Assembly: GCA_943371965.1 (NCBI GenBank)
Contig: CALRWV020000001.1
Span: forward strand, 620,001-684,000
Direction of reading: 5' to 3'
Origin: CALRWV02 sp943371965
Lineage (GTDB): Bacteria > Bacteroidota > JABWAT01
Length of the DNA stretch: 64,000 nt
Positions 43,360 through 52,338 of the stretch are shown one piece after another (position 1 is the stretch's first letter; every line of letters begins with the position of its first letter). Both the position numbers and the translations under genes were made by a program. The notes beneath the pieces were generated by a model. That model did not search any database. It had not been told where the DNA came from and saw only the letters and a program-made list of their open reading frames with translations.

Positions 43360-43417
43360 AGTAGTCAGTAGTCAGAATGTTAGTAGTTAATAATCAGTAA
43401 TCAGTAATTAGTATTAT
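43360..43417. repeat. Degenerate 7-bp tandem repeat (AGTAGTC type)
   Basis: About eight diverged copies of AGTAGTC/AGTAATC follow one another between rsmI and the four-helix-bundle gene. It resembles the arrays at 24366 and 24475 in period but not in word. Confidence 0.7.
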
Positions 43418-43433
43418 GTAGATTATTATAATT

Positions 43434-43802
43434 TTACTTTATTGATTCCCGTAATGAATACATATACGAATCCAATAGTTTACTGACAGATTCCAAAATT
43501 TCTGAAAGTTCCTTGTTATCACCATAACCTAAGTCTTTTGCCAAAATCAAATAATATTTGCACTCTTCAAGGGAACCTTGTGAAATGTTATAAAACCGCA
43601 GTTTATCAGGTTTTCCTTTTTTCTTAAATCCTTCAGCGATATTTGCTGCTACAGAAATTGCTGCTCTACGAAATTGAGAAGTCAGTGAATAATCTTCACG
43701 CTTTGGAAAATTTTCAGAATATTTATATGTTTCCAGAACAAAATGATGTGCTTTTTGCCAAACAATTAAATCCTGAAAACTTTTTGATTTTTGATTTTCC
43801 AT
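43434..43802 (-). CDS. Four-helix bundle protein (23S rRNA intervening-sequence family)
   Basis: The 122-residue protein has the signature SFQDLIVWQKAHHFVLETY, REDYSLTSQFRRAAISVAANIAEGF and SLEECKYYLILAKDLGY. The family is widespread in Bacteroidota as a stand-alone gene or as the product of 23S rRNA intervening sequences. Its biochemical role is not known. No rRNA gene is nearby here. Confidence 0.93.
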   Translation of the reverse strand: MENQKSKSFQDLIVWQKAHHFVLETYKYSENFPKREDYSLTSQFRRAAISVAANIAEGFKKKGKPDKLRFYNISQGSLEECKYYLILAKDLGYGDNKELSEILESVSKLLDSYMYSLRESIK

Positions 43803-43881
43803 TTTTGTTGAACAAAAGTGAAGAAAGCTACATTTATTTTTTACTCATCTTTTGACTACTAACCTTCTGCCTTCGCTAATC

Positions 43882-44703
43882 TCAAATTCTCCAATCCCTC
43901 GGATAGTGAAAATCAATTCCCACCGTTCTGGTTGTCAGTTTAGCAATTAAAGGAAGTTTCCGTTTGTATTGCGACCTGATCACCATTTTCCTGATTTTCA
44001 GAACTGTTTCTTTTTCATAACCCGAAAAAATAATTTCATCATCTGATAAACGAAGGTCAATCATCTGATATAAAATCTGATCGGCATTCGCATAGGAAAA
44101 CCCCATTTCCTGTTCATCGGTCTGACCAATCCACAAATCGGCAGATGGTTGCTTTTCGATGATTTCTTTTGGAACACCAAGAAATTCAGACAATTGCCAA
44201 ATCTGTGTTTTGTATAAATCGCCAATCGGATTTAGAGCTGATGCCATATCGCCAAACTGCGTTCCATAACCCAACATCAGTTCAGTCTTATTTGAAGTTC
44301 CGATAACCAGAGCATTTTCACGGACAGAAAGATCGTAAAGCGTAATCATTCTAAGACGCGCCATCACATTGCCTTTACGTAATGGAGTCATCTCAGGAGT
44401 TGACAAAAAATATGAATCTGCTGACACAGTAATTGGTTTTGTTTCTGACTTAATTTTGAGCTGATCAACAACCAATTTTGCATGTGAAAGTGAATCTTCA
44501 GAACTTGTTTTGTAGGGCATCAACACAGCGAAAACGTTTTCGTTTCCCAATGCCCGTTGCGCAAGAAAGGCAACAATCGCAGAATCAATTCCACCTGAAA
44601 GTCCCAGAATAACTTTTTTAAAGCCGGCACCGTGGATTTCATCAACAATAAAAAGTTCTAATGCTTTTGCAATTTCAGAATAATTGAGACGTAAATCGAT
44701 CAT
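43882..44703 (-). CDS. nadE: NAD(+) synthase, ammonia-type
   Basis: The 273-residue protein makes NAD from deamido-NAD and ATP. It has the PP-loop GLSGGIDSAI near 33-42, then GTSNKTELMLGYGTQFGDM and KQPSADLWIGQTDEQEMG. There is no N-terminal glutaminase domain, so free ammonia is the expected nitrogen source. It is read toward the four-helix-bundle gene. Confidence 0.96.
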   Translation of the reverse strand: MIDLRLNYSEIAKALELFIVDEIHGAGFKKVILGLSGGIDSAIVAFLAQRALGNENVFAVLMPYKTSSEDSLSHAKLVVDQLKIKSETKPITVSADSYFLSTPEMTPLRKGNVMARLRMITLYDLSVRENALVIGTSNKTELMLGYGTQFGDMASALNPIGDLYKTQIWQLSEFLGVPKEIIEKQPSADLWIGQTDEQEMGFSYANADQILYQMIDLRLSDDEIIFSGYEKETVLKIRKMVIRSQYKRKLPLIAKLTTRTVGIDFHYPRDWRI

Positions 44704-44767
44704 ATTTGTAAAATAATTTTCTGCAAGTTACGAAATTACACTGGCAGTTTAAAACAGGAATGACGGT

Positions 44768-45229
44768 ATGTTGGAAATCATTGAATTTGAACCCGTTTAC
44801 AGGGATAATTTCAGGATTCTGAATGAAGAATGGCTCATTAAATTCTTCAGAATTGAAGATATTGACAGAAAAGTATTGGGAAATCCGGAAAAATATATTC
44901 TGGATGACGGCGGATTTATTTTATTTGCACGGTATCAGAATGAAATAGTTGGAACCTGTGCTCTGATCAATCAGGGCAAATATGGATTTGAACTTTCAAA
45001 AATGGCGGTAACAGAAAAACATCGGGGTCTGAAAATCGGGTTGAAACTGGCAGAAGAAATGATTGAAAAGGCAAAATCGATTGGTGAGAAAAAGATATTT
45101 CTTGAAACCAACAGTAAACTTAAACCAGCAATAGCATTATATGAAAAACTGGGGTTCAAACATCGGACACCCAAATTTGATCACTCCAAATATGAACGTG
45201 CCGATGTTTATATGGAATTGGATTTATGA
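44768..45229 (+). CDS. GNAT-family N-acetyltransferase
   Basis: The 153-residue protein has the GNAT core: ELSKMAVTEKHRGLKIGLKLAEEMI (acetyl-CoA binding, RGxxxG-like HRGLKIG) and ALYEKLGFKHR at the end. It transfers an acetyl group to an amine; the substrate is unknown. It diverges from nadE. Confidence 0.9.
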   Translation: MLEIIEFEPVYRDNFRILNEEWLIKFFRIEDIDRKVLGNPEKYILDDGGFILFARYQNEIVGTCALINQGKYGFELSKMAVTEKHRGLKIGLKLAEEMIEKAKSIGEKKIFLETNSKLKPAIALYEKLGFKHRTPKFDHSKYERADVYMELDL

Positions 45230-45330
45230 GGAAAAACAATTGAGAATCTGAAAATGATATTTGAGCTATTGAGTTTCACCAAGGTACATTTTAAGACTTG
45301 TATGAGACTAAAATTTGATTTCCAAATTCC

Positions 45331-45361
45331 ATTGCTTGTTAACATATCCTCATTTATCTTG
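45331..45361 (+). promoter_or_regulatory. Probable promoter of the partner-switching pair
   Basis: ATTG at 45331-45334 and TATCTTG at 45355-45361, spaced by 20 bp, approximate the Bacteroidota -33 and -7 elements (consensus TTTG and TAnnTTTG, one T missing). They lie 30 bp before the RsbW-like ATG. Confidence 0.45.
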
Positions 45362-45390
45362 TAAATTATTACATTATTCTGGCCAATAAG

Positions 45391-45807
45391 ATGAATTTAA
45401 ATGAAAATCAAGTAGAACTTACCATTCCCATGTTGCCTAACATGGAAATTACCGCCACAAAAACCGCAGAAGCCATTGCGAAATATATGAAGTTTGATGA
45501 AGAAAAAGCTGCAGAAGTTTCGATGGCACTTATTGAGGCATGTATCAATTCATTTGAACACAGCAGCAGTCCTGATGGAAAAGTAGTTATTACTTTCAAA
45601 ATAAAAGAAGATGAGTTGATTCTTGAAATCAGAGACAATGGAAAAGGATTTGATCCGGCAAATATTGCTGTTCCGAATATTGAGGAAAAACTTCATCATA
45701 AAAGAAAACGGGGTTGGGGAATGCAATTGATGAGAGAATTGATGGATGAAGTTACTCTCACCTCAGATGAAACTGGAACACTGATAGTTATGACCAAGAA
45801 AAAATAA
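45391..45807 (+). CDS. RsbW-like anti-sigma serine kinase
   Basis: The 138-residue HATPase_c protein has the N box EACINSFEH, G1 box DNGKGFDP and G2-like RGWGMQLMRELMDEV. It has the size and layout of RsbW/SpoIIAB kinases, which bind a sigma factor or other target and phosphorylate a STAS antagonist. A STAS gene follows after 35 bp. No sigma factor gene is adjacent, so the regulated partner is unknown. Confidence 0.92.
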   Translation: MNLNENQVELTIPMLPNMEITATKTAEAIAKYMKFDEEKAAEVSMALIEACINSFEHSSSPDGKVVITFKIKEDELILEIRDNGKGFDPANIAVPNIEEKLHHKRKRGWGMQLMRELMDEVTLTSDETGTLIVMTKKK

Positions 45808-45842
45808 TTTAATTATCAAATAAATAAACAACGGGGAAATCT

Positions 45843-46196
45843 ATGTTTGATTCATTTCGGATAAATGTTCGTGAAATAGACGATATAACAATTATTGAAA
45901 CAGATGGATATATCAACAATTCTGCCGGTGAAGAAATTGCTGATTGCTGCAAAGACCTGATAGAAGCAGGAAAGAAAAAATTTCTTGTCAATCTGGAAAA
46001 ATCAAAAGTTATCAACAGTGTTGGAGTTTCAATATTTATAGAAATTATTGAAAAATTGCAGGAAGTAGACGGTTCGATCGGCTTTTATAATTTGGCTCCG
46101 ATTGTCAAAAAAACGTTTGAGATTATGGGAATTACCAAATATTCTGTTATTTACGAAAACGAAGAAATGTCGGTTAGCGCTCTGAAAATACAGTAA
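45843..46196 (+). CDS. STAS-domain anti-sigma factor antagonist (RsbV/SpoIIAA-like)
   Basis: The 117-residue protein is a single STAS domain. The helix-start motif reads VINSVGVSIFIE, with Ser59 at the place of the phosphorylated Ser of the DSSG motif (Asn replaces the usual Asp). It should be phosphorylated by the RsbW-like kinase just upstream and dephosphorylated by SpoIIE-type phosphatases, three of which follow within 15 kb. A GGGGAAA ribosome-binding site stands ahead of the start. Confidence 0.9.
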   Translation: MFDSFRINVREIDDITIIETDGYINNSAGEEIADCCKDLIEAGKKKFLVNLEKSKVINSVGVSIFIEIIEKLQEVDGSIGFYNLAPIVKKTFEIMGITKYSVIYENEEMSVSALKIQ

Positions 46197-46380
46197 CTTC
46201 CCACTCAAGTGGGAATGAAGATTAATCTTTGAAAATCAGGAAATAAGGACTCTCATTAGTGAAATTCTTTCTTACATAGGAATGTTGATGCTGCATAGGA
46301 GTGACCAACAAAAGCAGTAACATCTAGGTTGTGCAAATTCTTCTTGTTGGAATTTATCACTATTTCGAATTTATACAATT

Positions 46381-47904
46381 ATGGATGACTCAAAACTAAC
46401 ACCTCAAATTGAAGCCAAATTGCTCGAATTGGAAGTTCTTTCCAGTTTGATTGATCTCTTGAATTCCTTTCCGAATATTACATTTCTTGGCAATGAAATT
46501 TTACAAAAAGCAGTCAGTACGCTTAATGGATCGTGCGGAATATTGTTTGCCACAATACTGAAATCCCCAATTCTTGATCCGGTTTCAACTTTGCTGATAG
46601 AACCTGATAGGATAAAACAGGAAATGTTTACTAAAAATCATCCTGTATTTCTTTCCTGTTTGAAAAATGGGGAGACTACTTATTTTAATAATTACAGCGA
46701 TAAAAAGTTTGAAAAAGTATTTCCGGGAAAAAAACATTTCATCATTGCACCCATTCAAAGTAAAAATGACTTTTTTGGATTTATCGTCATTGGTGATAAA
46801 GAATCAAGAAAGGGAATCATCGAGTTTTCAGAATTTGATAAATCTGCTCTGACAGCATTTGCAAACCAGGCTGCAGTTGCTTTGAGAAGTGCAAATCTCT
46901 ACAAACAGATTGCTGATATTAAAAACTATAATGAAAGTATTCTGAGTTCGATTCCTTCAGCAGTAATTTCTTTTGACAAGTTTGGTGAAATATCGGGCGT
47001 TAATCTGGCTGCAATAAAACTTTTCGGTAAGAGTGAAAATAAAATGCTTGGTATGCATTACCAGCTATTATTTCAAAAGGACAAGCATATTTTACACCTG
47101 ATTGAAAAAACAGTTACAACCCAACTGCCTGTGCTTGAAAAAAACAGCGAATGTTCTACAATTTCAACTGATACAGTAGTTGATTTCTCGGTATCACCAC
47201 TTAAAAATAATGTTGATGAGATATCGGGAATTGTAGTTACGGTTCAGGATCTGTCAAATGAGAACCGAATAAAAAATATGTTTAAACGATATGTTTCAGA
47301 CAATGTGGTAGATCAGCTGCTGGGTGATCATACAAAGCTGAAACTGGGCGGTGAAAAAAAAGAAATAACTGTATTATTCAGCGATCTGAGGGGTTTTACT
47401 TCAATGTCGGAAAAGATGGAACCGGAAGAAGTGGTAAGTACATTGAATGATTATTTTTCAGAAATGATCGGAATCATTTTTGAAAATGGAGGAACGCTCG
47501 ATAAAATTATCGGTGATGAACTGATGGCTGTATTTGGAACGCCAATATCTGCCCCCGATGATGTTGTTAGGGCGGTAAGAACTGCAACCAAGATGCGTGA
47601 GAGATTAAAACAGTTCAATCAAACCCGTGTTAAAAAAGGGTTGGGAGAATTGAAAATGGGAATTGGAATCAATTCCGGAATTGCCATTTCCGGAAATATT
47701 GGTTCACCCGAACGGATGGATTTTACTGTTATTGGTGATACCGTAAATTTGGGGTCAAGATTATGCTCAAATGCCAAATCGGATGAAATAATAATCAGTT
47801 TTCCGGTTTTCGAAAAAGTTAAAAACGTATTTGATTGTGAGGTTCTTGGTCCCATCCAAGTAAAAGGAAAAGAAAAAATGGTACCGATATTTGGAGTGAG
47901 ATAA
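46381..47904 (+). CDS. GAF-PAS adenylate/guanylate cyclase
   Basis: The 507-residue protein has a GAF domain (~20-170), a PAS domain (~175-290) and a class III cyclase domain (~310-507). Catalytic residues are present: metal-binding D335 (VLFSDLRGFTS) and D379, the base-selecting pair K375 and D453, and transition-state N456 and R460 (DTVNLGSRL). Lys with Asp suggests adenylate rather than guanylate cyclase. It is soluble. Between the STAS gene and the first phosphatase it may link cAMP output to the same signal network. A palindromic repeat (47918-47979) follows its stop. Confidence 0.93.
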   Translation: MDDSKLTPQIEAKLLELEVLSSLIDLLNSFPNITFLGNEILQKAVSTLNGSCGILFATILKSPILDPVSTLLIEPDRIKQEMFTKNHPVFLSCLKNGETTYFNNYSDKKFEKVFPGKKHFIIAPIQSKNDFFGFIVIGDKESRKGIIEFSEFDKSALTAFANQAAVALRSANLYKQIADIKNYNESILSSIPSAVISFDKFGEISGVNLAAIKLFGKSENKMLGMHYQLLFQKDKHILHLIEKTVTTQLPVLEKNSECSTISTDTVVDFSVSPLKNNVDEISGIVVTVQDLSNENRIKNMFKRYVSDNVVDQLLGDHTKLKLGGEKKEITVLFSDLRGFTSMSEKMEPEEVVSTLNDYFSEMIGIIFENGGTLDKIIGDELMAVFGTPISAPDDVVRAVRTATKMRERLKQFNQTRVKKGLGELKMGIGINSGIAISGNIGSPERMDFTVIGDTVNLGSRLCSNAKSDEIIISFPVFEKVKNVFDCEVLGPIQVKGKEKMVPIFGVR

Positions 47905-47917
47905 TATAATTGGGAAA

Positions 47918-47979
47918 AGACCTCAAAGGTTTTGTTCCGAAGGAATTCCTTTGGGGTAAATCTGTCAGGTCTCGATGGG
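47918..47979. repeat. Long variant of the palindromic repeat family, copy A
   Basis: It is bounded by AGACCT and AGGTCT followed by TCGATGG, as in the short copies, but has a ~30-bp centre with GTTCC.AAGGAAT in place of the 3-5-bp loop. The same kind of centre occurs at 52248-52303. The arms are imperfect. It lies between the cyclase and the first phosphatase gene. Confidence 0.7.
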
Positions 47980-48017
47980 TGAAACAAATTTATATTTAAA
48001 ATCGGTCAGATAAAATT

Positions 48018-51000
48018 ATGGTGACAAAATTGAAATCAGTGATCCTGTTAGTTTATATTTTTATTCCTTTTCTTCTTTTTGCTCAGGTTCCATTAAAACA
48101 GATTGGAACCTTGGAGTTTGAACCGTTAAGTAAATTTGACGGGGTAAACAATATGGTTTATGATGATAAGTCGGGGCTTTTTGTTTATTTAAACAACAGG
48201 ACGCTCATGGCTTTTGACGGGAAAAATGAAATTGCTTTCAACAGGAGCAAATATCATGATTTAACCGGATTTGAATTATCGGGTGACAGTTTAATTGTAT
48301 GGAACAGTAAAGAAGTCTTAATTGAGTCAGGTAATTTCGAAAAGTTGCTTTACCAAATCGGAGATGATAAAAATGAAATCAAATCAGTAAAAATATTTCC
48401 TGATTATTTCATAGTTGGTGTTAGAGTAAAAAACGAAACAGATAATACGTCTGCCAAACCGGAAATTGAATTTTATAAAATATTAAACAGTGACAATTCA
48501 GTTACATTTCTGAAACGATATAATCCGTCACAGGATGATGCAGAATCACCGTTTCTGATTTATTATCTTATGTTCAATAATGAACTGATTGAAGGAAGAG
48601 TTTATTATAACGATGGTGTTAAAATAAAATTCTTTGTTTCAGGCGAAAATAATAAACCTGCAGTATTTAACGAGAAGCTGAACTGGAAAAACTATTATGA
48701 AAATTTCACAGTCAGCGGCAACAATTTCTTTTTTACAGTCAAGTACGAAAATGCCAAGAGCATATATTTTGGCAACAGTTCCTTTTTAGATAGTGTTGTT
48801 ACTGATATCAGTGCTTCTGTGGAGTTAAACAATTCAACAATAGTTATTTCAGAGGCAGATTCTGAAAATGTATATGTCAGGCGGTTTTCTTTTTCAGAAG
48901 AATCAAATGATGCAGATATTATTCCTTTACATCAAAAAGGGGAAATCTCATATATTATGGATGCCGATTCGGCACATTATTTCATCGGAGAAGGTCCGCA
49001 CGGAAGAAGCGAAATTACGGCAATCAAAAAAGTGACAGATGAAGGTTACTTTTTGGGAGACGCAAAATCATTGATTTATTCACATATTATTGGTGATACC
49101 TATTTATGGAACGGTAGCAATTCAACATTATATAAAATAAATCAGAAAAAAGAACTCGAAGAATCTACTTTGGATTATCTTAAAAGCAAACAAATATTAA
49201 AGACCAAATTGAAATATCCCGGTTACATTCAATATGTTGATAGCAAAGGAAGTTTGCCATTGGGGTTCAGTGCAGTTGGTGAAAATCAAACCTGGCTGGT
49301 TGACGAAAAAAAAGGATTGCTTTCAAACCACGTTGAAAAAATAACTGGTGAAAATGAAAATTCTTTTTGGGTAATGACTGATAAGGGAGTTCAATTATAC
49401 AATGTTGAAGAAAGACAGTTTGAAAGAACTTACAACTATTCAAAATTGCTGAATTTGCAAAGTGATGCCATTCCCAACAAATTGATTTCAATTGGCGAAA
49501 ACATTTATATTTATTCTGACCTGTCAAGCAACATATATAAAATAAAAAACGAAACGATTGAAGAGTTCGGTTTGCCTGAAAACCAAACATTGACAGTAGT
49601 TTCAGATTCAATGTATGTCATCGATCATTCCGATTCATCTGCAACAATTATTTATCATTACGATCCGGAGAATGATACCTTCACAAACGCAATTATGAAA
49701 ATGGACGGAAAATATTTAACCAATGATTCCAATTCGGTTTTTTCCTTCACTTCGCGGTATCTTTTTAAATTTTCTTTCAGTGGAGAGAAGTTGGATTCTT
49801 CTTCACTTAATTCTGAAGATGTTAAATGGCTGAATTCAAAAAAAAGTTATCTGGATCTGTCCAATATTTACATTGTTGATACAATTTATTTACTTTTTCA
49901 ATCAGTTGAATTGGATGAAGAGATTTATTCATTTATAGTTAAATTCAACGAAGGAACTGATATTGAATTGTACAATTTTAAAGATTCCTATTTCAATTAT
50001 TTCTTTTGGAAAACGGATTTTGGTACTAAAACTTTTCTCGATACTCCGAATTCGATTAATTATTTTGATTTGACATCCTATAAACTGATAAAATATAATT
50101 TTCAGTTAAATGACAATGAACTTGCATCAGCCAATATTGATCTGGAAAACAATATCTTCTTCCTGTCTTATCTTGACAGTGAAGGTAAAATACATAAAGT
50201 TGAATTGCCGGTCGGCATCCCATCAAAACCGGGACTCAGAATTTCAAACCAGACACAGGGTTCAGATTATTATCAGCAGTTCTCGGTGAATCCCGATGAA
50301 ACTGTTAGGTTTTATTTTTCAGGCGCACTTCAGCCCAACCAGAAAATACATCATTACGAATTCAGAATTCCTGAACTTGACAAGAATTGGGTATCAACCT
50401 CAAATACCTATCAGGATTTTTATTATCTGAAAGCAGGTTATTACACCTTTTATTGCAGGTTTATTACTGAAAGTGGAGAAGTATCCGAAATTGCAGAGCT
50501 CAAATTTACAGTCCTTCCGCCATGGTACCAAACCATTTGGGCTTATTTTTCCTTTGCAATTATTGTACTGATTATTATTTATGGTTTTGTTGGATTACAG
50601 GTGGATCTTACAAAAAAGAAAGAACGCCAAAAATTCGAGAAAAGAGAGTATTCACGGAAAACTGCTGAACTTGATAAAGCGCGTAATATGCAACTTTCCA
50701 TGTTGCCGCACAATAATATTGAAAATACCATGATTTCAATAATTGGCAAAATGCGGCCTGCTTCGGAAGTTGGGGGTGACTATTATGATTTTATCCGGAT
50801 TGATGAAAACAGATATTGCATTGCTGCCGGTGATGCAACAGGCCACGGAAATGCTGCAGGTTTAATAGTTGGAATGATTAAGATTGCACTTATCAATTCT
50901 GTTAGGGAACAGCATCAGGTTGTTAATCTGACTCACCTGATGACGAGCATGAACCTGTCCCTGAAAGAATCACTGAATTACAGGGGCATGGGAATGTGTT

Positions 51001-51395
51001 TGGCTGTCATGATCATTAATGTGAAAACCGGCGAAGGTGAAATATGCTCGTCAGGTTTTCCTTATCCTTATTTTTTCAGAAATCAAAAAAACCAGTTGAC
51101 TCCGCTTGTTTTTCATGGACCGCCACTTGGTTTGATGCGGAATGCCGTTTTTCCGTCACAACATTTTATCATGCAACCCGGAGATTTTTTTTATCTGATG
51201 AGTGATGGTTTTGCAGAAAGAATGAATTTAACCGAAACAATGTACGGTTACGAAAAAATTGAGGAAGATATAAAATCAATCATCGCTGATGGAGTTGAAT
51301 ATGGAGTTGACCGTTTATTTGCTTTAAATGATGAGTTTGCCAACGGCAGGTTGAATGATGATGATATGACGGTTGTTGTGGTGAGGAAGAAGTAG
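48018..51395 (+). CDS. Membrane sensor with SpoIIE/RsbU-type PP2C phosphatase (paralog 1)
   Basis: The 1125-residue protein has a signal or anchor at the N-terminus and a ~740-residue extracytoplasmic beta-rich sensor region (propeller-like but without clear Reg_prop repeats). A Y_Y_Y domain near 755-835 (YEFRIPELDKNWV, LKAGYYTFYCRF), a transmembrane helix near 840-862, a short coiled coil and a PP2C phosphatase domain (~890-1125) follow. Metal-ligand Asp residues are in ASEVGGDYYDF, AAGDATGHG, MSDGFAERM and LNDDDMTVV. It should dephosphorylate the STAS protein on an external cue. Its last ~110 bp are almost identical to those of the two later paralogs. Confidence 0.92.
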   Translation: MVTKLKSVILLVYIFIPFLLFAQVPLKQIGTLEFEPLSKFDGVNNMVYDDKSGLFVYLNNRTLMAFDGKNEIAFNRSKYHDLTGFELSGDSLIVWNSKEVLIESGNFEKLLYQIGDDKNEIKSVKIFPDYFIVGVRVKNETDNTSAKPEIEFYKILNSDNSVTFLKRYNPSQDDAESPFLIYYLMFNNELIEGRVYYNDGVKIKFFVSGENNKPAVFNEKLNWKNYYENFTVSGNNFFFTVKYENAKSIYFGNSSFLDSVVTDISASVELNNSTIVISEADSENVYVRRFSFSEESNDADIIPLHQKGEISYIMDADSAHYFIGEGPHGRSEITAIKKVTDEGYFLGDAKSLIYSHIIGDTYLWNGSNSTLYKINQKKELEESTLDYLKSKQILKTKLKYPGYIQYVDSKGSLPLGFSAVGENQTWLVDEKKGLLSNHVEKITGENENSFWVMTDKGVQLYNVEERQFERTYNYSKLLNLQSDAIPNKLISIGENIYIYSDLSSNIYKIKNETIEEFGLPENQTLTVVSDSMYVIDHSDSSATIIYHYDPENDTFTNAIMKMDGKYLTNDSNSVFSFTSRYLFKFSFSGEKLDSSSLNSEDVKWLNSKKSYLDLSNIYIVDTIYLLFQSVELDEEIYSFIVKFNEGTDIELYNFKDSYFNYFFWKTDFGTKTFLDTPNSINYFDLTSYKLIKYNFQLNDNELASANIDLENNIFFLSYLDSEGKIHKVELPVGIPSKPGLRISNQTQGSDYYQQFSVNPDETVRFYFSGALQPNQKIHHYEFRIPELDKNWVSTSNTYQDFYYLKAGYYTFYCRFITESGEVSEIAELKFTVLPPWYQTIWAYFSFAIIVLIIIYGFVGLQVDLTKKKERQKFEKREYSRKTAELDKARNMQLSMLPHNNIENTMISIIGKMRPASEVGGDYYDFIRIDENRYCIAAGDATGHGNAAGLIVGMIKIALINSVREQHQVVNLTHLMTSMNLSLKESLNYRGMGMCLAVMIINVKTGEGEICSSGFPYPYFFRNQKNQLTPLVFHGPPLGLMRNAVFPSQHFIMQPGDFFYLMSDGFAERMNLTETMYGYEKIEEDIKSIIADGVEYGVDRLFALNDEFANGRLNDDDMTVVVVRKK

Positions 51396-51410
51396 GGTGG
51401 TTATTTAATC

Positions 51411-51444
51411 AGACCTGACAGGTTTAGGAAAACCTGTCAGGTCT
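51411..51444. repeat. Palindromic repeat, copy B
   Basis: Arm AGACCTGACAGGTTT pairs with the complementary right arm; TCGGTG follows. It starts 16 bp behind the stop of phosphatase 1. Confidence 0.9.
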
Positions 51445-51476
51445 CGGTGTTAAGACGAAGTGAATTGTTTATTATC

Positions 51477-51509
51477 AGACCTGTCAGGTTTGAGAAACCT
51501 GACAGGTCT
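51477..51509. repeat. Palindromic repeat, copy C (66 bp from copy B)
   Basis: A 33-bp palindrome with the inner bases swapped (ACCTGTCAGG left, ACCTGACAGG right), followed by TCGGTGGTAA. It starts exactly 66 bp after copy B starts. Confidence 0.9.
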
Positions 51510-51558
51510 CGGTGGTAAGTAAAAGAAATAGTATTGTTATGAATGTAAGATAAACCAA

Positions 51559-52212
51559 ATGGAAAAACCGGATCAATTGATTCCAAATCAATTTTACCAT
51601 ATTTACAACCGGGGAAATAATGGTGAAAACATCTTCTTTGAGGAAAAGAACTATCATTTCTTTTTGGAAAAATATCTGTTTTATATTGAACCCGTTGCTG
51701 AAACATTCGCCTATTGTTTAATGAAAAATCATTTTCACCTTCTGGTTAGAATCAGGACTGAAGAAGAGCAACAGAAAATCCAAACCTCACAGGTTTTCGC
51801 AGATAAGAGACCTGACAGGTTTCCGAAACCTGTCAGGTCTGATTTTTCTTCGCAAGTTTCGCTGCAATTTTCGAAATTATTCAATAGTTACACAAAATCA
51901 CTGAACAAAACTTATAGCCGGAATGGTAATTTATTTCAGAGACCATTTAAACGTAAACTCATAAATTCACCTTCCTATTTTCTGCAACTAATTCATTATA
52001 TTCATTTCAACCCCCAAAAGCACGGATTTGTACCCGATTTCAGGGAATATAAATATTCATCATATTCATCTCTTCTTTCTGATAAACCAACCAAATTAAA
52101 CAGGCAACTGATTTATGAATGGTTTCAGGGAAGAAAGGAGTTTATCGATTATCATCAAAATAAAGTTGAGGAAAAAATAATTGGACAATTTATAGAAGAT
52201 GATATTGATTGA
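51559..52212 (+). CDS. REP-associated tyrosine transposase (RAYT, Y1/HUH family)
   Basis: The 217-residue single-strand transposase of the IS200-like group has HUH motif H58-F-H60 in CLMKNHFHLLVRI, catalytic Tyr111 in FNSYTKSLNKTYS, NGNLFQRPFKRKLI and YIHFNPQKHGFV. RAYTs act on palindromic REP elements, and the 33-bp palindromes around it are obvious candidates. Residues 76-94 are an insertion in the variable loop between the HUH and Tyr regions: they are encoded by a half-copy (51783-51797) and a full copy (51808-51840) of that same palindrome, in frame. The rest of the protein is intact and of family length, so it may still be active. Confidence 0.93.
   Translation: MEKPDQLIPNQFYHIYNRGNNGENIFFEEKNYHFFLEKYLFYIEPVAETFAYCLMKNHFHLLVRIRTEEEQQKIQTSQVFADKRPDRFPKPVRSDFSSQVSLQFSKLFNSYTKSLNKTYSRNGNLFQRPFKRKLINSPSYFLQLIHYIHFNPQKHGFVPDFREYKYSSYSSLLSDKPTKLNRQLIYEWFQGRKEFIDYHQNKVEEKIIGQFIEDDID
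51808..51840. repeat. Palindromic repeat, copy D, inside the RAYT gene
   Basis: The perfect 33-bp palindrome starts at a codon boundary (249 bp after the RAYT start) and contributes 11 codons, RPDRFPKPVRS, without a stop. A half-site AACCTCACAGGTTTT at 51783-51797 lies just upstream and is also read through. Confidence 0.95.
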
Positions 52213-52247
52213 GGCTTGAATTTAAATGAAGTAAATTGTTAACCACT

Positions 52248-52310
52248 AAAACCTCACAGGTTTTGTTCCAAAGGAATCCCAATGGGAATAACCTGTGAGG
52301 TTTCGGTGGT
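52248..52310. repeat. Long variant of the palindromic repeat family, copy E
   Basis: Arms AAACCTCACAGG and CCTGTGAGGTTT enclose a centre with GTTCCAAAGGAAT and CCC.AAT.GGG, followed by TCGGTGGT. It lies between the RAYT gene and copy F. Confidence 0.85.
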
Positions 52311-52338
52311 AGTAAAACGAAATAAGTTGTTAATTCTA

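Noticed and set aside
43434..43802. Four-helix bundle gene as a sign of a nearby 23S rRNA intervening sequence
   Set aside because: No rRNA sequence is present around it, and stand-alone copies of this family are common.
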